Source: a bacterium | GTDB lineage: Bacteria; UBA4055 | DNA length: 64,000 nt | NCBI GenBank assembly: GCA_029559475.1 | Contig: JAKQBN010000030.1 | Coordinates: 62,001-126,000, forward strand | Direction of reading: 5' to 3' | Shown: positions 1-8,185 of the stretch, piece by piece | Layout of the letters: each line of letters starts with the position of its first letter | Position numbering within the stretch: the stretch's first letter is position 1 | The notes under the pieces: model-generated | What the model was told of the DNA's origin: nothing | Database searches by the model: none | What the model saw: only the letters and a program-made list of their open reading frames with translations | Position numbers and translations under genes: made by a program

Positions 1-4
1 TTTG

Positions 5-1138
5 CTATTTTACAGTTATGCTGCCCATGCTTTTACTGATCCTGAGGCATTTTTTATTTTTATTGCAGATCCTTATGTCCGAATCAAAATCCATTCCTGA
101 TTTATAATCGGCTTTTTCATCGTTGACCGAAACATAATAATCGTACGATGCCGGATCTTTCAGTCCTACCTCGATATCACCGAAGCTGACTTTAATATCC
201 GAATCGGTTTTACCCGCTATCCTGTGATTTGAAAGTTCGATCTCACCCATATTGACTTCAAGATTCAGATCTGCCTCGGATCCGGAAATCTCCAGATCAC
301 CTGCATTGAGTTCGACATTTATCATATCCAGCTTAGAGTTGCTGATATCTATTCCTCCTAAAGATGATTTCACCTTTATTCTGTCGCCTTTCAGATCGCT
401 GATCTTTACTTCGCCGCTCTGATTGACGATGTCGACCCATGTCACGGTCGATGAACTTATCTTTACATCTCCGACCTGGAATGAGCCTGAAAGCTTCCCG
501 TTAAATCCGCTCAGGTCGAACTCGCCTGATTTATTATCGGCTTTAACAGAGCCGGTTATTTTTTTCAGATTGATATCTCCGGAGAATGTTCTAATATCAA
601 GTACTCCTTCAAAATCCTCGACATTCAGATCGCCGGATTTACTCCTGTAATTTATTACTCCCGATACTCTGCTGATATCCGTGTCCATGTTCTTCCCGTT
701 GAGCAGAAGTTCGCCTTTGATGTCTTTAACGTTAAGATCTCCGTTGTCAAGCGTAACTATGACAGAAACGTTCGCCGGTGTGAATATTGTCAGATATTCG
801 CCGTCCCCGCTTTTTTTCTCAAGCCCTATCTTAAGCTCTTTATTAATTATAGTGACTTTAGCGTCCGGTTTTGAATTTTCATCTGCTTTAAGCTCTGCCG
901 ACCTAAGCTGGTCTTCGGTCATTGATTTCTTGGAAAAATACAGTTCAATGGCTTTATTTTTGGTTCCTATTACGCTCGCATTAAGATTTTTTCCCTCGCA
1001 GGTGATCTGCCTGATACTCTGATTATCGAGAGTGATCTTCTTTATTCCTCCGCCTGTCTGAGTCGTATAATCAGTCGCATACAGCCCGGCCGCGATCACA
1101 ACCGGAATCATGACGGATACTATTCTTTTTATATTCAT
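5..1138 (-). CDS. Secreted DUF4097-like beta-repeat protein
   Basis: Predicted exported protein of unknown function, 377 aa. Residues 1-22 look like a signal peptide. From about residue 95 to 365 the chain consists of short beta repeats of roughly 20 residues with recurring SGD, GDL and GDI turns (for example SGDLNVEDF, SGDINLKKI, AGDLEISGS), the pattern of the DUF4097 / putative adhesin beta-helix family. It is the last gene of a unit with the HEAT-repeat membrane protein (1-bp gap) and the ECF sigma factor upstream. DUF4097 proteins are often found beside ECF sigma/anti-sigma pairs, so a role in an envelope-stress regulon is plausible, but that comes from context only. The stop codon lies at the very edge of the window, so the gene is complete. 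Confidence 0.75.
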   Translation of the reverse strand: MNIKRIVSVMIPVVIAAGLYATDYTTQTGGGIKKITLDNQSIRQITCEGKNLNASVIGTKNKAIELYFSKKSMTEDQLRSAELKADENSKPDAKVTIINKELKIGLEKKSGDGEYLTIFTPANVSVIVTLDNGDLNVKDIKGELLLNGKNMDTDISRVSGVINYRSKSGDLNVEDFEGVLDIRTFSGDINLKKITGSVKADNKSGEFDLSGFNGKLSGSFQVGDVKISSSTVTWVDIVNQSGEVKISDLKGDRIKVKSSLGGIDISNSKLDMINVELNAGDLEISGSEADLNLEVNMGEIELSNHRIAGKTDSDIKVSFGDIEVGLKDPASYDYYVSVNDEKADYKSGMDFDSDIRICNKNKKCLRISKSMGSITVK

Positions 1139-1139
1139 T

Positions 1140-2087
1140 TTATCTTCCTTTTTCGCTGTTTGAATTTATCTCTTCAGCTTTGAATCTGAAGTATTCGCTG
1201 TTTTCGGAAGAAGCGCTTCTTGCCGCTTTGCCGGCATATTCGGAATCGCTTTCTTCGAGAAGCGTAAGAGCCTGGATCCTGTTCGTCTCATCTCTGTCGT
1301 TAAGTACGACCTGATAAAGGGCTTCTCTTACGTCTTTTTCCTTGATCTGATCTCCGAGCATCTTCATAGCTTTTCTTCGGATGATGGGATCAGTATCGTT
1401 CTGCATCGTTTTTATAAGCGTCTCTTTGAACCTCGGATCGCTCGTTTTGTCTATGGCCTTCAATGTTTTCAACTTTACGCCGGTGTTGTTCTCATTCTCG
1501 ACCAGATACTTTAGGGTATTGATGATTGCCGGATCATTCTTCAACCCTTTTATTACTTTATTTGTGCTTACGTTAAAATCTATAGTTATCTCATCGCCGG
1601 ATTCATCTATTTTTAGATTTTCAACTTTATATTTATTCATATCTACATCTTTATATATCGATTCACCGCTTACAACAGCCACATTTTCATAAGGTATCGC
1701 CCCTGTTTTTATGCCGGATTCGATAGGCCCGTTATTATTTTTTTCCTGGCCTTTAAAATGAAACATTGTCGCGTAGAAAGTCAGAAGTATGACCGCCGCG
1801 TACTGTAAAAATCTTCTCCCGTAGTTATTAAGTATATCTGTAAAATTTATCTTTTTATTTTCATTTGATATTGCAGCTGACAATTTTTCTCTGTTCGACT
1901 CCAGAAGTTCATCTGAAGCTTTGGAGAATACATCTTTGTCCAGCATCGCTTTCTCTTTTTTCAACAAATTATAATATTTTTTTAATTCAGGATCGTTTTC
2001 GATCTTTTTTAAAATATTCTTTTTTTCGTCCGCGTTAACGATCTCATCGTAAACCAGATCGAAAATTTTATCTTTTATATTGTCCAT
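1140..2087 (-). CDS. Single-pass membrane protein with HEAT repeats, putative anti-sigma factor
   Basis: A 315-aa protein. Residues 1-90 are charged and helical, and one transmembrane segment lies at about 93-111 (FLQYAAVILLTFYATMFHF). Residues about 184-310 form HEAT-like helical pairs (DPIIRRKAMKMLGD, DETNRIQALTLLEE). The layout (cytoplasmic N-terminus, one membrane span, protein-binding domain outside) and the position directly after an ECF sigma factor gene are those of membrane anti-sigma factors. I see no HxxxCxxC zinc motif of the classical ZAS domain, so the anti-sigma role is an inference from topology and synteny. The start codon lies 14 bases downstream of the sigma factor stop, and a GAGAGGGTG-like Shine-Dalgarno stretch precedes it. 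Confidence 0.6.
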   Translation of the reverse strand: MDNIKDKIFDLVYDEIVNADEKKNILKKIENDPELKKYYNLLKKEKAMLDKDVFSKASDELLESNREKLSAAISNENKKINFTDILNNYGRRFLQYAAVILLTFYATMFHFKGQEKNNNGPIESGIKTGAIPYENVAVVSGESIYKDVDMNKYKVENLKIDESGDEITIDFNVSTNKVIKGLKNDPAIINTLKYLVENENNTGVKLKTLKAIDKTSDPRFKETLIKTMQNDTDPIIRRKAMKMLGDQIKEKDVREALYQVVLNDRDETNRIQALTLLEESDSEYAGKAARSASSENSEYFRFKAEEINSNSEKGR

Positions 2088-2101
2088 TTTTTCACCCTCT
2101 C

Positions 2102-2653
2102 TTATATACTGATATTGTTTTTTATATTCTCGACCGCTCTGAAAAAATACTTTTTCACGGTGCCTTCATTCAAAGACATCGTTTCGGCTATTTCTCTAAA
2201 CTTCATTCCTTCGCAGCTCTTCATATATACTACCGTCCTCTGCTGTAATGAAAGCTTATCGATCTCTTTTTTCACAAGCTCCAGCTTTTCTTCATCCGTA
2301 AGTTCGGGTTCCACGTCAGGTTCCATATCCTGATCTCCTTCTGATGAATGAATGTATTCATTAAATTCCGCATGATCTATCTTTTTATTATACTGTGTAT
2401 AAGCCGTATTGACTGCGATTCTGTACAGCCACGTATAGAACGATGATCTTTTGTTGAACTGTCCAAGGTTGTTGTAGACCTTTATGAACGTGTTCTGATA
2501 AGCGTCGGAAGCGTCGTCTTCGTTCTTCAGTATGTTCAGTAATAGATTCATGATCTGCCTGTCGTATTTCCTTATGAGCCTTTCAAAAGCTTTTCCATCG
2601 CCTTTGACCGCTCTGTTTATCAGCTCGTTCTCTATTTCTTTCAGTTCGTTCAT
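2102..2653 (-). CDS. ECF-family RNA polymerase sigma factor
   Basis: Alternative sigma factor of 183 aa. Region 2 occupies about residues 15-85 (ERLIRKYDRQIMNLLLNIL, DASDAYQNTFIKVYNNL, SSFYTWLYRIAVNTAYT) and region 4 about 125-178 with a helix-turn-helix (MKFREIAETMSLNEGTVKKYF). An acidic linker separates them. The frame extends 27 codons further upstream, but the ATG at 2653 has a good ribosome-binding site (AAGGAAAAGCGA) and the upstream residues do not look like family sequence, so I start there. It is the first gene of a unit with a putative membrane anti-sigma factor and a DUF4097 protein. A candidate ECF-type promoter lies about 100 bp upstream (see 2748-2775), so autoregulation is likely. 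Confidence 0.9.
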   Translation of the reverse strand: MNELKEIENELINRAVKGDGKAFERLIRKYDRQIMNLLLNILKNEDDASDAYQNTFIKVYNNLGQFNKRSSFYTWLYRIAVNTAYTQYNKKIDHAEFNEYIHSSEGDQDMEPDVEPELTDEEKLELVKKEIDKLSLQQRTVVYMKSCEGMKFREIAETMSLNEGTVKKYFFRAVENIKNNISI

Positions 2654-2747
2654 TCGCTTTTCCTTTTTTCCCCGGGGAGCGGTCGACCGCTTTTGCCAGC
2701 CTTCGAGAAGTTCCGGTCGGCCGGCACCTTCCATCGCTTCTCAACCC

Positions 2748-2775
2748 TTAGACCCCTGTTATTTAAAAAAGTTGT
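2748..2775 (-). promoter_or_regulatory. Candidate ECF-sigma promoter
   Basis: On the minus strand the sequence reads ACAACTTTTTT (2775-2765), about 11 nt spacer, then GTCTAA (2753-2748). An AAC-centred -35 with a T-run and a GTC-type -10 is the general form of ECF-dependent promoters. It lies about 95 bp upstream of the sigma factor start and fits autoregulation. This is an eye-read motif without statistics. Confidence 0.4.
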
Positions 2776-2794
2776 CATAATATGTTTTCTTGAT

Positions 2795-5680
2795 TTATTT
2801 ATTTTTGTAAATCTGTCTTTTCTCAAGCTCTTTCTTTACTTCGATCGAAGTATAGCCTTTGCCTGATGCGGCGAGCTCCGGAACGGATCCTTCGAATACG
2901 ATCTTTCCGCCGGACGGCCCTCCTTCGGGACCCATGTCTATCACATGGTCGCAGTTGACTATGACGTCAAGGTTATGTTCGATTATAATTATAGTACTTC
3001 CGGCATCCCTGAGTTCTTTGAGCACATTAAGAAGTCTCTGTATATCTAAAAAATGCAGTCCGGTAGTCGGTTCATCGAGAATATATACCGTTCCGGCTTT
3101 TTTGGATCTCGAAAGCTCTTTCGCGAGCTTTATCCTCTGCGCTTCTCCTCCTGATAATGTCGTTGAAGGCTGCCCGAGCTTGATGTAACCCATTCCCACC
3201 TGCATCAGGGTCTGCATTTTGTTTTTCAAGAACGGGATGTTCTCAAAAAAAACAACTGCTTCCTGTACGTCCATGTCAAGAATTTCATTTATGTTCTTGT
3301 CTTTAAAAGTCACTTCCAGCGTTTCAGAATTATATCTTTTACCTTTACAGACATCGCATTCCACATATACATCAGCCAGAAAGTGCATCTCTATCTTTAT
3401 TACCCCGCTTCCCTCGCATTTTTCGCATCTTCCGCCTTTTACGTTAAAGCTGAACCGGGATTTTGTATATCCTCTCATTTTTGACAGCTTTGTAAGCGCC
3501 ATCACATCCCTTATCGCATCGAATGCTCCTATGTATGTTGCGGGGTTAGATCTCGGGGATCTTCCGATAGGACTCTGATCGATCTTTATCAGCCTGATAT
3601 CCCTTTTCTCGTATTTCATGCCGAGTTTGTCTTCAAGATCAATATCCTTATATTCATAATCGGATTTAAGGTTTGACATATCCTTAAGCTCATCTTTATT
3701 TGACGCCATTGTCTTTAAAGCGTTGAACAAAGAATCCATTACAAGGCTGCTTTTTCCTGCGCCTGACACGCCTGTTACGACCGTCATTTTATTCATCGGG
3801 AATTTAGTCGTAATGTTCTTTAGATTATTGGTTTTACATCCTGTGATGACGATGTTCCCCGAACTTTCGGATTCTTTCAGTTCGATGTTTACGTTCTCGC
3901 GCCTGAAAACATAATCTGATGTATGTGTTTTCGCTTTTTCCAGACCTTTAAATGATCCCGTATAAACTATCTCGCCGCCGTATATTCCCGCCTCTTTTCC
4001 GAAATCAACTATTTCGTCGGCTGTCTCGATCGTTTCTCTGTCGTGCTCGACAACTATTACGGTGTTGCCTTTATTTTTAAGTTGAACGAGATTGTCAAGA
4101 AGTCTCTGATTGTCTTTCTGATGAAGGCCGATACTGGGTTCATCGAGTACGTATATTACTCCTGTCAGCCCGCTCGCGATCTGGCTAGCTAGCCTTATTC
4201 TCTGTGATTCACCGCCGGACAGACTTCTTGCGTTCCTGTCTAAAGTCAGATATTTTAATCCCACATTTACAAGAAATCCGAGTCTCTCCTGCATTTCTTT
4301 CAGAAGTTCTTTTATTATGAAATTCTCCTTTTCGGAAAGACTTTTCGGAATTTCCTTTATGAATTTTAATAGTTTATCTATTTCGAGCTGTGTGATCTCG
4401 TTAATCGTTATTCCGTTCACTTTTACCGCAAGCGATTCTCTCCTCAACCTTTTACCGCCGCATGAACTGCATTCTGCATCGGTCATGAATATTTCATAAT
4501 ACGTTCTCGCCATATTGGATGAAGTTTCGGAATATCTTCTCTGGATCATATTGGCAAGTCCCTCATAAGCGGTCGTAAAAGTACCGTTGAAACTCTTTGA
4601 TGTGTAATTCATCGTAAGCTGCTTTTTTGTTCCGTACATAATAGCCTTTACGACTTCATCCGGCAACTGATTGAACGGTGTATTTGCATCTGATCCATAA
4701 GCTTCGATTATACCTTTTATCTTCCTGTACTCGATATTCTGTCCGGCTATAAAAGGTATGGCTCCGGCGTGAATGCTCTTTTTGGGATATTTAACAAGTT
4801 TGTTAATATCGACACGTTTGAAAAATCCGAGCCCGTGGCAGTCGGGACACATACCGGATGGAGTATTGAATGAAAATGAATTGGGTGAAAGGTCAGGAAA
4901 ACTTATAGAACATTTCTGGCAGTAGTTTTTCTCGCTGTAGAGAGCTTCAGAATCCGTGTCAAGATTCTTTATGATCAGGTTTCCCTGAGAAAGCTTAAGC
5001 GCAGTTTCAATTGATTCAGCGAGCCTGCTTTTGATCTCGTTATTTTTTTTCAGCCTGTCAACTACAACGAACAACTTATGGAATTTTTTCTCATCAACTT
5101 TAATTTCATCTTCAAGCAGATGCTCAGTGTCGTCGATAATTACTCTGACATATCCTTCGGCTTTCAGATAATCGAGCTGGTTCTTCAGATTCCCTTTCTG
5201 TCTCTGGATATATGGTGAAACTACCGAGAATTTTGTATTCTCCTTCATGTTCTTCATAACATCGTCAATGATCTCGTCCACAGACCTGGATGTGACAAGG
5301 TCGCCGCAGTTATGGCAATACTGATGGCCGATCCTCGCGAACATCATTCTTATAAAATCGAATATCTCGGTTACGGTTCCGACAGTAGACCTGGGATTAG
5401 ATGATGATGTTTTCTGCTCTATGGAGATCGCAGGCGATAGTCCTTCGATAGAATCTATCTTAGGCTTTTTCATCACGCCAAGGAACTGTTTCGTATAGTT
5501 AGACAGAGATTCAACATACCTTCTCTGGCCTTCTGTGTAGATCGTGTCGAATGCCATCGATGATTTTCCCGAGCCGCTGATCCCGGTAAAAACTATCAGC
5601 TTGTTTTTCTCAAGCTCTAAATTCACATGCTTGAGATTATGTTCTCCGGCGCCTTTTATAATAAGTTTTTCTGATGCCAT
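2795..5680 (-). CDS. uvrA: Excinuclease ABC subunit A
   Basis: DNA-damage recognition ATPase of nucleotide excision repair; it works with UvrB and loads it at lesions. The 961 aa match the usual length of about 940. Two ABC ATPase halves are visible: Walker A GISGSGKSS near residue 34 and GVSGAGKSS near 655, with ABC signatures SLSGGESQRIRLASQI and TLSGGEAQRIKLAKEL. Zinc modules are CQKC...CPDCHGLG and CEKCEGSG...CDVCKGKRY. I chose the ATG at 5680 (MASEKLIIKGAGEHNLKHV) because GAGGAT sits 5 nt upstream; an ATG 7 codons earlier is less likely. The gene stands alone, upstream of and on the same strand as the ECF sigma operon. A palindrome at 5711-5724 in its leader could be an SOS-type operator. 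Confidence 0.97.
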   Translation of the reverse strand: MASEKLIIKGAGEHNLKHVNLELEKNKLIVFTGISGSGKSSMAFDTIYTEGQRRYVESLSNYTKQFLGVMKKPKIDSIEGLSPAISIEQKTSSSNPRSTVGTVTEIFDFIRMMFARIGHQYCHNCGDLVTSRSVDEIIDDVMKNMKENTKFSVVSPYIQRQKGNLKNQLDYLKAEGYVRVIIDDTEHLLEDEIKVDEKKFHKLFVVVDRLKKNNEIKSRLAESIETALKLSQGNLIIKNLDTDSEALYSEKNYCQKCSISFPDLSPNSFSFNTPSGMCPDCHGLGFFKRVDINKLVKYPKKSIHAGAIPFIAGQNIEYRKIKGIIEAYGSDANTPFNQLPDEVVKAIMYGTKKQLTMNYTSKSFNGTFTTAYEGLANMIQRRYSETSSNMARTYYEIFMTDAECSSCGGKRLRRESLAVKVNGITINEITQLEIDKLLKFIKEIPKSLSEKENFIIKELLKEMQERLGFLVNVGLKYLTLDRNARSLSGGESQRIRLASQIASGLTGVIYVLDEPSIGLHQKDNQRLLDNLVQLKNKGNTVIVVEHDRETIETADEIVDFGKEAGIYGGEIVYTGSFKGLEKAKTHTSDYVFRRENVNIELKESESSGNIVITGCKTNNLKNITTKFPMNKMTVVTGVSGAGKSSLVMDSLFNALKTMASNKDELKDMSNLKSDYEYKDIDLEDKLGMKYEKRDIRLIKIDQSPIGRSPRSNPATYIGAFDAIRDVMALTKLSKMRGYTKSRFSFNVKGGRCEKCEGSGVIKIEMHFLADVYVECDVCKGKRYNSETLEVTFKDKNINEILDMDVQEAVVFFENIPFLKNKMQTLMQVGMGYIKLGQPSTTLSGGEAQRIKLAKELSRSKKAGTVYILDEPTTGLHFLDIQRLLNVLKELRDAGSTIIIIEHNLDVIVNCDHVIDMGPEGGPSGGKIVFEGSVPELAASGKGYTSIEVKKELEKRQIYKNK

Positions 5681-5710
5681 TTTATCCTCTTCCTGATACA
5701 TTAAATAAGC

Positions 5711-5724
5711 AACTAAATATAGTT
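5711..5724. promoter_or_regulatory. Palindrome upstream of uvrA, possible SOS operator
   Basis: AACTA-AATA-TAGTT is a perfect inverted repeat centred about 37 bp upstream of the uvrA ATG. uvrA is a common LexA target, and many LexA boxes are AT-rich palindromes of about this size. The sequence does not match the E. coli or B. subtilis consensus, and no lexA gene or second copy is visible here, so this is only a candidate. Confidence 0.25.
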
Positions 5725-5786
5725 AATCGCTTATAAATAATAAACCTGAATTTAATAATTATTAATTCACATTTCTTTCACAAAAC

Positions 5787-5815
5787 TTGACAAAATCAAA
5801 AATATAGCATATATT
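5787..5815 (+). promoter_or_regulatory. Sigma70-type promoter of the 5954-6307 gene
   Basis: TTGACA (5787-5792), a 17-bp spacer, then TATATT (5810-5815). This is a near-consensus housekeeping promoter pointing at the small secreted-protein gene. It implies a start near 5822 and a leader of about 130 nt. Confidence 0.7.
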
Positions 5816-5864
5816 ATTGTCAGAGAAATTACAATTTAGAGACGAACTTCTATACAAAGAAAAG

Positions 5865-5935
5865 TCCCGTAAAAAACACGGGAGAAGTTTTGTCACCCTA
5901 AATAATTTCTCAAAAAAAATGTGGACCCGAAAGGG
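5865..5935 (+). promoter_or_regulatory. Structured 5' leader with two hairpins
   Basis: The leader between the promoter and the start codon of the next gene holds a TCCCGT/ACGGGA stem with a 7-nt loop (5865-5883). Just before the Shine-Dalgarno sequence is a small CCC-GAAA-GGG tetraloop hairpin (5926-5935). Neither has a T-run of terminator type on the plus strand. A role in mRNA stability or translation control is possible; I do not recognise a riboswitch class. Confidence 0.35.
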
Positions 5936-5953
5936 CTAAAGGAGGATAAAAAA

Positions 5954-6307
5954 ATGAAGTCAGCAACCATAATAATCATCATGTTTTTAACACTCTTATC
6001 ATTCGGAGCAGAAAGAATGAGGCCGCTCGAATCAATGAAGATCGTAATGACCAACGACTCCGGAATGCCGCTCGAAGACGGTTTCTACAATGTTACTTAT
6101 AAAATTTACGACAAATCGAAAGACGGCAAACTTATGTGTGAACAGCAATCAATCGTAGAAGCAAAAAACGGCGTCTGCGTAGTCTGCCATGAACTTTTAA
6201 GAGAACTGGAAAAAAAAGGGTATAAAGAAGTCTGGCTGTCTCTGAAAATAGAGAACTACAAAGAGAACACATTCAGAACAAGGATATTTCTGGAACCATC
6301 TAAATAA
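5954..6307 (+). CDS. Small secreted protein of unknown function
   Basis: A 117-aa protein with an N-terminal signal peptide (MKSATIIIIMFLTLLSFGA). The mature part reads MTNDSGMPLEDGFYNVTYKIYD, which resembles the start of beta-sandwich domains that follow the pattern G-x-PL-x-x-G-x-Y-x-V-x-F-x-I-Y-D in secreted and tail-fibre-like proteins. Two cysteines (VCVVC) sit mid-chain. The start is fixed by a strong ribosome-binding site (AAAGGAGG, 5939-5946); an in-frame GTG at 5921 is rejected. It is a monocistronic gene with its own promoter (5787-5815) and a strong terminator (6343-6370), which suggests high or independent expression. I do not recognise a specific function. Confidence 0.75.
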   Translation: MKSATIIIIMFLTLLSFGAERMRPLESMKIVMTNDSGMPLEDGFYNVTYKIYDKSKDGKLMCEQQSIVEAKNGVCVVCHELLRELEKKGYKEVWLSLKIENYKENTFRTRIFLEPSK

Positions 6308-6342
6308 GCTCCGCCCTAAAATATCTAAAATAATATTAATTT

Positions 6343-6370
6343 AACCTTCCTTTTCAGGAAGGTTTTTTTT
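6343..6370 (+). terminator. Rho-independent terminator
   Basis: AACCTTCC (6343-6350), loop TTTTCA, GGAAGGTT (6357-6364), then a run of T to 6370. The 8-bp stem and T-tract make a strong terminator after the 5954-6307 gene. It ends only 11 bp before the miaA start codon. Confidence 0.9.
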
Positions 6371-6381
6371 ATAATTCAGCA

Positions 6382-7311
6382 ATGAAAAAAGGATATGATC
6401 TAATAGTAATTACAGGCCCTACGGCGACAGGAAAAACCGGACTCGCGGTTTCATTGGCTTCGGCTATCGACGGAGAGATAATCAGCGCCGATTCAAGGCA
6501 GGTTTACAGGGGAATGACGATAGGAACAGGAAAAGATCTCGATGATTACAGCGTAAACGGGAAAATGATACCTTATCACCTCATTGATATATGTGATGCG
6601 GGCGAAGAATACAACCTTTTCAGATACAAAAATGACTTCAGACAAGTTTATAGCGATATAAAAAACCGCGGCATACTTCCTGTTCTTTGCGGAGGTTCAG
6701 GGCTTTATATTGAAGCTGTTTTAAAGGACTACACGCTTCTAAACGTCCCTGTTAACGAATCTCTTAGAGAAGAACTGCGGTCAAAATCAGATATTGAGCT
6801 TGAGAAGATCCTGAATGAACATTTGGTCCCGCATAACATTTCAGACACATCTAACAGAAAACGGCTTATACGTGCGATAGAGATAGCAAAGTATCAAAAA
6901 GATAGCAGTCTGCCCGGTGAGAATTCGCAGACTATGAATTACATAATATTCGCAATTGATTTCGACAGACCGGTACTCAAAAAACGAATTACGGAAAGAC
7001 TAAGACAGAGACTTAAGTATGGAATGATCGAAGAAACAAGGTCGCTTCTGGAAAAAGGTATAACTCAGGATAAACTAATATATTACGGACTCGAATATAA
7101 ATTTCTCGCAGAATACCTTGATGGTCAGTACAATTACAACGATATGTTCCAGAAGTTAAATTCCGCCATCCACAGATTTTCAAAAAGACAGATGACGTGG
7201 TTCAGAAAAATGGAAAGAGACGGTATGAAGATAAACTGGATAGACGGGAAATTGAGTTTACAAGAAAAACTAAATACTGTGCTTGAGATTATGGAGAACA
7301 GGAATGAGTAA
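6382..7311 (+). CDS. miaA: tRNA dimethylallyltransferase
   Basis: Transfers a dimethylallyl group to A37 of tRNAs that read codons starting with U; the first step of ms2i6A formation. The 309 aa are the usual length. P-loop GPTATGKTGLA is at residues 12-22, followed by the substrate motif ISADSRQVYRGMTIGTGK, then LCGGSGLYIEAVL and the C-terminal FSKRQMTWFRK signature. No clear Shine-Dalgarno sequence precedes the ATG at 6382, which sits 11 bp after a terminator T-run; a promoter overlapping the terminator is not obvious. The 3' end overlaps the next gene by 8 bp (ATGAGTAA), so the two are translationally coupled. Confidence 0.96.
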   Translation: MKKGYDLIVITGPTATGKTGLAVSLASAIDGEIISADSRQVYRGMTIGTGKDLDDYSVNGKMIPYHLIDICDAGEEYNLFRYKNDFRQVYSDIKNRGILPVLCGGSGLYIEAVLKDYTLLNVPVNESLREELRSKSDIELEKILNEHLVPHNISDTSNRKRLIRAIEIAKYQKDSSLPGENSQTMNYIIFAIDFDRPVLKKRITERLRQRLKYGMIEETRSLLEKGITQDKLIYYGLEYKFLAEYLDGQYNYNDMFQKLNSAIHRFSKRQMTWFRKMERDGMKINWIDGKLSLQEKLNTVLEIMENRNE

Positions 7312-8011
7312 AGTTATAATACTCACCGGTGCAGGATTATCTGCTGAATCCGGAATAAGAACGTTCAGGGATTCGAACGGATTATGGGAAGAGCACGACG
7401 TAATGGAAGTATGCTCTGTCGAAGGTTGGCTCAGAGACAGGGAGAAAGTGCTGAATTTCTACGACCTGCGGAGAAAGGACTGCGAACATAAAGAGCCGAA
7501 CGCATCCCATTTTATGATCGCTGAAATGCGGCATAAATTCGGAGATTCGGTCTCGATAATCACGCAGAATGTCGACGATCTTCTTGAAAAAGCGGGTTGT
7601 GAAAAGGTAATACATCTTCATGGGGAACTCAGAAAGCTGAGATGCGAAATGTGCGGTCATATTTTCGATATAGGCTACAAATCAATTAAAGACGTTCCTG
7701 AATGTCCTTTATGTAAAAGCCATGGTCTCAGACATCATATAGTCATGTTCGGTGAACCTGCGCCATTCTATCAAAAACTGTATTCAGAACTCATGAATAC
7801 TGAACTTCTCGTTGTGATAGGCACATCAGGCGAAGTTCTTCCGGTAGATCAGTTCGCGTCTTACACAAAGTACTCGATCCTGAACAATCTTGAGCATTCA
7901 ATGGCTATAAACCACATGATATTCACTCACACTTTTTACGAAAAAGCAACGACCGCAGCTCCTAAGATCAAAAAACTGATCGAAAAATATTTCGAGACCG
8001 GAAAAATATGA
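7304..8011 (+). CDS. Sir2-family NAD-dependent protein deacylase
   Basis: NAD-dependent lysine deacylase, 235 aa. Seen: NAD-binding GAGLSAESGIRTFRD at residues 9-23, TQNVD near 88, catalytic His106 in HLHGEL, and the zinc site CEMC (114, 117) with CPLC (134, 137). The motif NFYDLRRKD places Tyr53 and Arg56 in the YxxR arrangement that binds acidic acyl groups in SIRT5 and CobB (class III), so desuccinylase or demalonylase activity is expected as well as deacetylation. I chose the ATG at 7304, inside the miaA stop region (8-bp overlap), over an earlier in-frame start because the glycine-rich NAD motif then begins at the usual distance. It is cotranscribed with miaA. Confidence 0.93.
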   Translation: MSKVIILTGAGLSAESGIRTFRDSNGLWEEHDVMEVCSVEGWLRDREKVLNFYDLRRKDCEHKEPNASHFMIAEMRHKFGDSVSIITQNVDDLLEKAGCEKVIHLHGELRKLRCEMCGHIFDIGYKSIKDVPECPLCKSHGLRHHIVMFGEPAPFYQKLYSELMNTELLVVIGTSGEVLPVDQFASYTKYSILNNLEHSMAINHMIFTHTFYEKATTAAPKIKKLIEKYFETGKI

Positions 8012-8110
8012 ACCCGCCTGAAATCAGTTCAGAAAACAGCGGAATTATACTATATAGCTTAGATCGACAATAAATTCAAGCTATCCTTACTTTCTCCATA
8101 TCAAAATGAC

Positions 8111-8150
8111 AGACAGCTCTGAACTGGACATTTCAGGCTGTCTTTTTCTT
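8111..8150 (+). terminator. Rho-independent terminator after the Sir2 gene
   Basis: AGACAGC plus CTGAA pairs with TTCAG plus GCTGTCT (8111-8143) with one bulged T, followed by TTTTC. It lies between the converging Sir2 and lpxD genes. Confidence 0.75.
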
Positions 8151-8152
8151 TG

Positions 8153-8185
8153 ATACTTTCTTTTCGGACAAGCAAAAGAAAGTAT
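8153..8185. repeat. Perfect 12-bp inverted repeat
   Basis: ATACTTTCTTTT (8153-8164), 9-nt loop CGGACAAGC, AAAAGAAAGTAT (8174-8185). It resembles dispersed CTTTTGCTTG/AAAAGAAAGTA-type intergenic repeats I know from other bacterial genomes. Only one copy is visible in this window. It lies in the convergent intergenic region before lpxD. Confidence 0.6.

Noticed and set aside
681-1022. Long plus-strand reading frame opposite the DUF4097 gene
   Set aside because: Low-complexity Ser/Leu/Phe-rich translation typical of the antisense strand of a real gene; no ribosome-binding site; the minus-strand gene has a signal peptide and repeats.
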